64,000 nucleotides of DNA from Methylobacter sp. (GTDB lineage: Bacteria; Pseudomonadota; Gammaproteobacteria; Methylococcales; Methylomonadaceae), in NCBI GenBank assembly GCA_024636505.1, contig JAGXGY010000022.1:1-64000 (forward strand), in the 5' to 3' direction. The notes under the pieces were generated by a model. The model ran no database searches, was not told the DNA's origin, and saw only the letters and a list, made by a program, of their open reading frames with translations. Below are positions 55,316 through 64,000 of the stretch, one piece after another (position 1 is the first letter of the stretch; every line of letters starts with the position of its first letter). The position numbers and the translations under genes are program-made.

Positions 55316-56617
<1,302 letters not shown>

Positions 56618-56795
56618 TTAAAAAAATAAAAAAGGTTCAAGATTAAAGGTTCAAGGCAAAAAACACACACCCGCTTTACCTTCATCCTTGAACCTCAACT
56701 ACACATCTTTACATAGCGTCGGTTAAATAATCCGACTAGCTATAGTTGGGGCGAATAAATCAAGTTGCGATAACCGGATAATGCGACTCATACGC

Positions 56796-57628
56796 TTATA
56801 AAGTCGTTTCGATGAAGGCCTGTTTTTTAACGGCATTATCTATAACTGCCAAGGTTTCCAACAATTCCCGCATCCGGTGTAAAGGCCAGGAGTTGGGGCC
56901 GTCGCTTTTTGCGTCCTCAGGATTCGGATGGGTTTCCATAAACAATCCTGCAATACCAACTGCAACAGCGGCTCTGGCTAACACCGGTACAAATTCGCGT
57001 TGACCGCCCGATACCGTACCTTGTCCGCCGGGCAATTGCACCGAATGCGTCGCGTCAAAAACCACCGGACAATCGGTGTCGCGCATGACCGCTAACGAGC
57101 GCATATCGGAAACCAAGTTGTTATAACCGAAAGATACGCCGCGCTCGCAGACCATAATCTGCCGGTTTCCGGTTGCCTTGGCTTTATTGGCGACATGCAC
57201 CATATCCCAAGGCGCCAAAAACTGGCCTTTTTTAATATTAACCGGAATGCCTTGAGAAGCGACTTGCTGAATAAAATTGGTTTGCCGACATAAAAATGCC
57301 GGCGTTTGCATCACATCAACGACCGAGGCGACTTCAGCCAGCGGCGTATCTTCATGCACATCGGTTAACACCGGCACGCCGATTTGTTGTTTCACTTTTT
57401 CCAGGATTTTAAGCCCCTGTTCTACGCCGGGACCGCGATAACTCTCATGTGATGAGCGATTGGCTTTATCGAACGACGATTTGTAAATAAAGGGAATATT
57501 TAACTGTGTTGTTAACTCTTTAAGGTAACCTGCGGTATCCAGCGCCATTTGTTCGCTTTCAATAACGCAAGGACCGGCTATCAAAAAAAACGGCTGATCT
57601 AAACCGGCTTCAAAACCACATAACTTCA

Positions 57629-57629
<1 letters not shown>
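56796..57629 (-). CDS. kdsA: 3-deoxy-D-manno-octulosonate 8-phosphate synthase
   Basis: KdsA, 277 aa, condenses arabinose 5-phosphate with phosphoenolpyruvate to Kdo-8-phosphate for lipopolysaccharide. Seen: [17 protein letters not shown], the substrate loop [63 protein letters not shown] and HSVQLPGG. It indicates a Gram-negative cell with Kdo. The ATG overlaps the pyrG stop (TAATG), so translation is coupled. Confidence 0.97.
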
Positions 57630-59359
<1,730 letters not shown>

Positions 59360-59420
59360 CTAAAACTGTGATATTTTAATCGACAATGCCCTTGTCGTCA
59401 TTGTCTTTTGGGTTTAATTG

Positions 59421-60836
59421 TTAACTTTGCAGTAACAGACTGACGCAACCCTGTGTTTGCTCATGATAAAATGCCGCGCTGATCCATTTATCACCGACGG
59501 CAGCAAGCCTGTCATCCAGATAAATCAAAGGAATCCTATCCCGTTCCCACGGCGGGACACCTGCTTCCTGAAACAGGTTTTTCAGCGAATGATGTCCTTG
59601 CCGGCCCGGCAAACAGATTTTTTCACTGCCCCGGCGAAACCTTATTTCGACCTTGGCACACATCCATCGTTCACGAAGTATTCCCTTTGATGCCGGGACA
59701 CAAGATAAAATCTGGTTATAAGCGGTTTTTATAGACGCTTGCCGGACCGGCCAAAAAGTATCCTGAGGCATTGCCGACGGCGCTTGGATCACGTCAGGCT
59801 TTCCTGCCTGACGCCCTACAGATAAATGCAACGCTGTTCCCGGCAAATTGGTCAAACAATACAACTTATTCCGATAACGGCGAATGCTGTAGCCCTGCGC
59901 CGACAATACCGGATCACGCTGTGCGGCGGCCGCAACCACCTCGCTTAGAATCCGTTTACCCAATGCTTGTGTCGGCATTTTCAGCCCCAAGCGCCTGAAC
60001 CAATGCCTAATAATGAGTTGCTGTTGCTGTAAATGATGCGCCGTTAACCGACTGATACACAATGTCGTGTCTGCCGGATTAAAAACCTCAACGAATAACG
60101 CCTCGGCGACTTCCTCAACCAACAGCTGCGCATCCGCACAATGCTTTGCCGAACGCGACACGGTTTTATCGATGGCAGGCCAACGCTGCTTGAGTAACGG
60201 CAGCACTGCATTACGCAGAAAATTGCGATCATAATCATTGCGTTGATTGCTGGGATCTTCAACCCAGCGTAATTGATGCATCTGGGCGTAATCGCTAATC
60301 GTCTGTTTGGGCGTATTCAACAAAGGCCTTAGCATAACACCGACCCCGAAAGCCATAGTTTCCGGCATTCCGGACAATCCGGGCAAACCGCTGCCGCGAA
60401 ACAACTGTAACAGCACCGTTTCCAACTGATCTTCCCGGTGCTGGGCAAGCAACAACACCGCATCAACTTTCATTAACGATTTTAACGCCGCATAGCGGGC
60501 GTTTCTGGCCGCCTCTTCGGGGCTTTCGCCCTGCAGTGCTTGCGCATTAACCCGCAGCGTTAAAAATTCAACCCCCAGATCATTAGCCGTTTGCTCGCAA
60601 TGCCCGGCCCAGGATTCGGCTTCCGCCTGCAGGCCGTGATCGACATAAACCGCGCTTAGCTTGTCTTTGAATTGAGGGATTAACGCGCACAAATGCAGCA
60701 AAACATGAGAATCTACGCCGCCGCTGTAGGCGACATAAATCCTTTGCCGCTGCCCCCCAAGATTGAACCTGGCAATATTATCGTAGAAATCCTGATAAAA
60801 CCGCGAATCTTTCGCCTTTCGCCTTTCGCCTTTCAC
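59421..60836 (-). CDS. tilS: tRNA(Ile)-lysidine synthase
   Basis: TilS, 471 aa, attaches lysine to C34 of the CAU-anticodon tRNA-Ile so that it reads AUA. PP-loop YVAYSGGVDSHVLLHL near residue 40, YVDHGLQ, LLAQHREDQLETVLLQLFRGSG and YAQMHQLRWVEDPSNQ; C-terminal domains follow. The GTG start sits at the beginning of a 7-bp GGCGAAA tandem run, so the first nine residues (KGERRKAK) come from repeat sequence; TAAGG lies about 6 bases upstream. It starts 7 bp after accA. Confidence 0.95.
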   Translation of the reverse strand: MKGERRKAKDSRFYQDFYDNIARFNLGGQRQRIYVAYSGGVDSHVLLHLCALIPQFKDKLSAVYVDHGLQAEAESWAGHCEQTANDLGVEFLTLRVNAQALQGESPEEAARNARYAALKSLMKVDAVLLLAQHREDQLETVLLQLFRGSGLPGLSGMPETMAFGVGVMLRPLLNTPKQTISDYAQMHQLRWVEDPSNQRNDYDRNFLRNAVLPLLKQRWPAIDKTVSRSAKHCADAQLLVEEVAEALFVEVFNPADTTLCISRLTAHHLQQQQLIIRHWFRRLGLKMPTQALGKRILSEVVAAAAQRDPVLSAQGYSIRRYRNKLYCLTNLPGTALHLSVGRQAGKPDVIQAPSAMPQDTFWPVRQASIKTAYNQILSCVPASKGILRERWMCAKVEIRFRRGSEKICLPGRQGHHSLKNLFQEAGVPPWERDRIPLIYLDDRLAAVGDKWISAAFYHEQTQGCVSLLLQS

Positions 60837-60843
60837 CTAAGCC

Positions 60844-61812
60844 TTACTTCCCGCCTTCGTCAGTAAAAACCCCAAAGCTCATGATCCGCTGATAGCGATT
60901 TTCCATTAAGGCATCAATAGATTGCCGCTTCAACTCATTCATGTGCCGAACCAGCGTTTCCTTTAAATTCAAGGCCGTTATTTTAAAATCTCTATGTCCG
61001 CCGCCTAAAGGCTCCCTGACCACTTCATCCAGAAAACCCTGTTCACGAATACGATCCGAAGTAATGCCCATCGCCTCGGCCGCCAATTGCGATTTATCGG
61101 CGCTTTTCCACAGAATGGATGCACAGCCTTCCGGAGAAATAACCGAATAAGTACTGTATTCCAGCATAATTAAACGGTCGCCAACACCGATGGCCAACGC
61201 GCCGCCGGAACCGCCTTCGCCGATAATCGTACAGATAATCGGGGTTTTCAGCCTAGCCATTTCAAACAGGTTTTTGGCAATAGCTTCGCTCTGACCGCGT
61301 TCTTCCGCACCAATGCCCGGATAGGCCCCCGGTGTGTCGATCAGGCAAATAACCGGCATGTTGAATCGCTCCGCCATTTTCATCATACGCAAGGCCTTGC
61401 GGTAACCTTCCGGACGCGGCATACCGAAGTTGCGGTAAATTTTTTCCTTGGTGTCCCGGCCTTTTTGATGACCGATCACCATGACCGGCTGCCCCTCAAG
61501 GCGCGCTAGGCCGCAAATAATCGCAGGATCGTCGGCATAAGCCCGGTCACCGTGCAGTTCATGGAAATCGGTAAAAACATGCTCCACATAATCCAGCGTA
61601 TAAGGTCGCCCCGGATGCCGGGATAACTGGGAAATCTGCCAATCGGAAAGATCGGTGAAAATAGATTCGGTCAGCGCCTGACTTCGCTCTTCCAGTTGTT
61701 TCAGCGCATCGGAAATATTAATATTGTTGTCGAACTGCACATTGCGAAGCTCTTCAATTTTCGCTTCCAGTTCAGCGATGGGTTGTTCGAAATCGAGAAA
61801 TTTTAGGTCCAT
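60844..61812 (-). CDS. accA: Acetyl-CoA carboxylase carboxyltransferase subunit alpha
   Basis: AccA, 322 aa, half of the carboxyltransferase that makes malonyl-CoA for fatty-acid synthesis. Seen: [95 protein letters not shown] and [15 protein letters not shown]. The start at 61812 matches E. coli AccA; the ORF's upstream ATG at 61869 adds an unrelated 19 residues. First gene of the accA-tilS-pyrG-kdsA-eno-ftsB run. Confidence 0.97.
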   Translation of the reverse strand: MDLKFLDFEQPIAELEAKIEELRNVQFDNNINISDALKQLEERSQALTESIFTDLSDWQISQLSRHPGRPYTLDYVEHVFTDFHELHGDRAYADDPAIICGLARLEGQPVMVIGHQKGRDTKEKIYRNFGMPRPEGYRKALRMMKMAERFNMPVICLIDTPGAYPGIGAEERGQSEAIAKNLFEMARLKTPIICTIIGEGGSGGALAIGVGDRLIMLEYSTYSVISPEGCASILWKSADKSQLAAEAMGITSDRIREQGFLDEVVREPLGGGHRDFKITALNLKETLVRHMNELKRQSIDALMENRYQRIMSFGVFTDEGGK

Positions 61813-61921
61813 ATCGTCTTGATCTGAATAATGATTACAGTAATAGCTGATTTTATAGAAATTCAACAATTTTTTCTAAATAAATTACTGACTCCAATGC
61901 AAACCTAAAAACCGCAGTTCA

Positions 61922-61945
61922 TCCACGAAAGACGCAAAAGACACC
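61922..61945. repeat. GTCCACGAA-type repeat arm
   Basis: TCCACGAAAGACGCAAAAGA resembles the arm of the 29166-29244 element and the copy at 51791. It lies between the divergent accA and the small gene at 62095. Confidence 0.45.
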
Positions 61946-62094
61946 AAAGGCATCTAACAAATCAGTACCTTGTAGTTAACTGACTATTCCCCCGCTCCCT
62001 TTTCATGCCCACTGCATTCATTGCTATTAAGCACGATCAAGAAGAACTGAGTACAATTACAGCCAACCGTCCCCACTAACCAACAGGATAAAAA

Positions 62095-62412
62095 ATGACT
62101 GAAAACCTACCGGAAACAAACAAAGTTACCTACTGGCAACCGTCGGCAGGCGAAACCATCAGCGGCGTCATTCAAGGCAGCGACACCTTTAAAAATTCGC
62201 TCTATGACGAACAGAAAACCCTGCTTTTACAGCAGGATAACGGCCCGGTTGTCAATGTTGCCCTCAATCGTTATTTGATACACAGCTTGAAACGAAATAA
62301 CGCCGCATTAGGGGATTTAGTCACGGTGACTTTTCACGGCAAAGAGCAGAAAAACAACGGACGCTCTTTCAATCGGTACACCTTGCTAATTAATAAATTG
62401 ACCACTCTATGA
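62095..62412 (+). CDS. Small hypothetical protein, OB-fold-like
   Basis: Protein of 105 aa, not a family I can name. Its layout GETISGVIQGSDTF ... KTLLLQQDNGPVVNVALNRY ... LGDLVTVTFHGKEQ ... FNRYTLLINKL resembles a five-strand OB fold such as those of small single-strand-binding proteins, but this is only a pattern. It has no signal peptide or membrane helix. AGGATAAAA precedes the ATG. The stop overlaps the next start as ATGA, so it is an operon with the ferredoxin-like gene. Confidence 0.65.
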   Translation: MTENLPETNKVTYWQPSAGETISGVIQGSDTFKNSLYDEQKTLLLQQDNGPVVNVALNRYLIHSLKRNNAALGDLVTVTFHGKEQKNNGRSFNRYTLLINKLTTL

Positions 62413-62597
62413 CGAATACAAAAGACGATGTTATTTGCTACTGTACCGGCACAACCAAAGAAAAAATCAAGGAGCTTATCGCTCAGGGAATACATGATCT
62501 TGATAGGATTTCAAGGGAAACGGGGGCTTGTTCTGGGTGCGGGTCTTGCGATGCGGAAATAAACAATTTTTTAGCTGAACATAGTTCCGGCGCATAA
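62409..62597 (+). CDS. BFD-like [2Fe-2S] protein
   Basis: Protein of 62 aa. Four cysteines in the pattern CYC (residues 10-12) then CSGC (41-44) with a further Cys47, helical in between (KEKIKELIAQGIHDLDRISR): the BFD-like [2Fe-2S] fold of bacterioferritin-associated ferredoxin and of NifU/nitrite-reductase modules. It may help release iron from bacterioferritin or regulate a partner. Coupled to the OB-like gene. Confidence 0.8.
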   Translation: MTNTKDDVICYCTGTTKEKIKELIAQGIHDLDRISRETGACSGCGSCDAEINNFLAEHSSGA

Positions 62598-63032
62598 TTG
62601 GTGAGTCGACCGGTCGCGGCTTAAAGGTCTATGTCGGTCCATAATGTAACCTGATCCCTTTTCTCCCTTTTCTCGTGAACCCGAATTTCAGTTATTTTAA
62701 AAATACGCAGGCAAGCCTGCAGAGATATTGACATGTAAGCGAAAAGTATTAGTTGAGTAAATAAGTAGGTAGTTACTACAATAATCCCTCAATTACTGTA
62801 GTAATAATCCCTCCATTACTGTAGCAATAATCCCTCCATTACTGTAGCAATAATCCCTCAATTACTGTAGTAATAATCCCTCAATTACTGTAGTAATAAT
62901 CCCTCCATTACTGTAGCAATAATCCCTCAATTACTGTAGTATGGAGATTCGCGTGAGTTTTTAGCGATTTCCGATTTTGGGATCGTTAGCAAAAGGTTTT
63001 GGCGCGACGATGCCTTTTATCAGGAAAATATT
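62598..63032. other. Gap containing the 23-bp tandem array
   Basis: No gene. After about 180 bp of unremarkable DNA the seven-unit repeat array occupies 62780-62940, then 92 bp lead to the SmbP-like ATG. The region could include the promoter of that gene. Confidence 0.6.
62780..62940. repeat. Seven-copy 23-bp tandem repeat array
   Basis: Seven contiguous 23-bp units (161 bp exactly), each starting AATAATCCCTC. Only two positions vary: base 12 (A or C) and base 23 (T or C). They vary together: A with T (type 1), C with C (type 2), in the order 1-2-2-1-1-2-1. Each junction contains ATTACTGTAGTAAT, a 6-bp inverted repeat, perfect after type 1 units only. No unique spacers, so not CRISPR. Upstream of the SmbP-like gene. 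Confidence 0.9.
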
Positions 63033-63389
63033 ATGAAAAAAATGATTACTTTATTGGCCACGTTAATACTAGTGTGTTTCTCACAAATGGGATATTCCGC
63101 AGGCGGTCCAATGAACGAAGACTTGACACCTCTCATCCCGATGGCGCAAAAAGCGGTAGACGCCGGTAAGCAAGGTGACGTAGATACCTTCATCAAAGAG
63201 GCAACTAAAACGTATAATGCGACTGAAACCCATCCCATGTCCGCAAGTCAGCAACGGGTTCTTACTAGAATGAGAAAATCACTGAAGCGTGCAAATTCCG
63301 GTAAGCTTGATAAAGCCGTTAAACTGGTTGAAGATGCTATGACGCATATGGGAAAAAGCGAAGGTCCAAGTTTCGGCGGTGGGTCATAA
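63033..63389 (+). CDS. Small secreted helical protein, SmbP-like
   Basis: Protein of 118 aa. Signal peptide MITLLATLILVCFSQMGYSA (residues 4-23), then an all-helical mature part with a repeated pattern (MAQKAVDAGKQGDVDTFIKE; SLKRANSGKLDKAVKLVEDA) of the kind seen in the SmbP small metal-binding proteins of nitrifiers and methanotrophs. Unlike SmbP it has few histidines (TETHPM, MTHM), so metal binding is doubtful. AGGAAAA precedes the ATG. Located just after the tandem array. Confidence 0.55.
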   Translation: MKKMITLLATLILVCFSQMGYSAGGPMNEDLTPLIPMAQKAVDAGKQGDVDTFIKEATKTYNATETHPMSASQQRVLTRMRKSLKRANSGKLDKAVKLVEDAMTHMGKSEGPSFGGGS

Positions 63390-63792
63390 TTAAATCAGAT
63401 ACAAAAGATATAACACGATAAGATGTTCTAATAACGAGGCTCATCAACCGAGTTTCGAGTCATGTAGATTCATTCAAAGTCTCTTGACAAATCTTTTGAC
63501 AAATCGGCGCACTGCTGGAATAGCTTAAAATGCGTGCACTGAAAAATGACCAAAAAAGGGTCAAGGTCAAAAAAGCATGCACTGGTTAAGCCTGAGACGG
63601 GGGGATTGAAAAATATGTCCTGACTGGTGGACTTAGCTAGCGCATGTAGGAGGACAGGCGTATTCATCCAATCGGACATACAGTTTATGCCTAACATCAA
63701 TACTGGGCTTGTGCCTAATGGGTAATGGGTAATGGGTAATGGGTAATATGCATCCGTGACTTCATCTTCCCAGTCACCGAATAGTCATTCAC
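63390..63792. other. Gap before rarA with short repeats
   Basis: No gene is supported. It holds a 12-bp direct repeat (CTTTTGACAAAT-like, about 63482-63506) and a 7-bp tandem run TAATGGG of about four and a half copies at 63716-63747. A minus ORF (63470-63700) is probably chance. Confidence 0.5.
63716..63747. repeat. 7-bp tandem repeat TAATGGG
   Basis: Four full copies of TAATGGG plus TAAT, with no substitutions. A simple-sequence run likely to vary in length. Confidence 0.8.
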
Positions 63793-64000
63793 TTAAATTG
63801 CGCCCTTATCCAATGCTTTTAAATGCTTTAATTTTTCCTTGATCTTGATTTCCAGGCCCCGGTCTACCGGCTGGTAATAGTGCCTGCCCACCAATTCATC
63901 GGGAAAATAATTTTCCCCGGCGGCATAGGCTTCCGGCTCGTTGTGGGCATAACGGTATTCCTTGCCGTAATCCAGCGATTTCATCAACTTGGTCGGCGCA
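63793..64000 (-). CDS. rarA: Replication-associated recombination protein A (C-terminal part)
   Basis: The minus frame is open to the window edge and reads APTKLMKSLDYGKEYRYAHN, then YAAGENYFPDELVGRHYYQP, then a basic helical tail to the stop at 63793. This is the conserved C-terminus of RarA/MgsA, the AAA+ clamp-loader-like protein acting at stalled forks. The ATPase domain is outside the window. Identification is firm for the fragment seen. Confidence 0.85.
   Translation of the reverse strand, partial: APTKLMKSLDYGKEYRYAHNEPEAYAAGENYFPDELVGRHYYQPVDRGLEIKIKEKLKHLKALDKGAI

Noticed and set aside
62780-62940. CRISPR array
   Set aside because: The 23-bp units are directly adjacent with no spacers, and no cas gene is in the window.
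63470-63700. 76-aa minus-strand ORF before rarA
   Set aside because: No recognisable domain and it runs through short repeats; probably not coding.

Overview
The window looks like chromosomal DNA of a gammaproteobacterium, most probably a type I methanotroph (Methylococcales) or close relative. This is inferred from protein style, the accA-tilS-pyrG-kdsA-eno-ftsB-ispD-ispF-truD gene order, an NnrS protein, an SmbP-like protein and the dense small palindromic repeats. No methane-oxidation gene lies in the window, so the placement is tentative. Annotation is by eye; no database search was run.

Layout: (1) 1-3841, two signalling proteins: the C-terminal part of a CheB/CheR-PAS protein and a PAS-PAS-GGDEF-EAL protein. 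(2) 3957-9442, ssb and a YajR-type MFS transporter facing divergently from uvrA. (3) 9513-12395, a feoABC iron-uptake operon with a candidate Fur box. (4) 12490-15307, a decayed zone with two IS630-type transposase scraps, a truncated IS605-type tnpB whose end is interrupted by a 222-bp repeat-bearing insert, an H-NS family gene and a DUF2914 pseudogene. (5) 15466-20982, sucA-sucB-lpd for 2-oxoglutarate dehydrogenase; the E3 gene has lost key catalytic residues. (6) 21018-34293, the most interesting block, all on the minus strand: a SulP anion transporter, six subunits of a complex I/group-4-hydrogenase-like membrane complex without NiFe ligands (Ehr type), a DUF2490 outer-membrane protein, a sensor kinase and a sigma-54 activator. 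A good -24/-12 promoter and a 35-bp palindrome lie upstream of the first gene, so the locus looks like a self-regulated sigma-54 system. (7) 34557-41268, a tripartite RND efflux operon with a divergent TetR regulator. (8) 41692-50719, rimK, rubredoxin, a secreted protein, nnrS, a DUF2721 gene, zapE, a Lon-like protease, a cold-shock gene and a broken HPF-cold-shock fusion gene. (9) 50748-61812, the housekeeping run truD to accA, into which an AAA ATPase/DUF4276 pair (candidate defence cassette) has been placed between ftsB and ispD. (10) 62095-64000, two small genes, a seven-copy 23-bp tandem array, an SmbP-like gene and the 3' end of rarA.

Repeats recur throughout: a 44-bp GGAGTGCAAGC element (four copies), GGCGAAT..ATTCGCC palindromes, GTTCCCA..TGGGAAC hairpins and GTCCACGAA elements. 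Two of them touch the 5' ends of reading frames.
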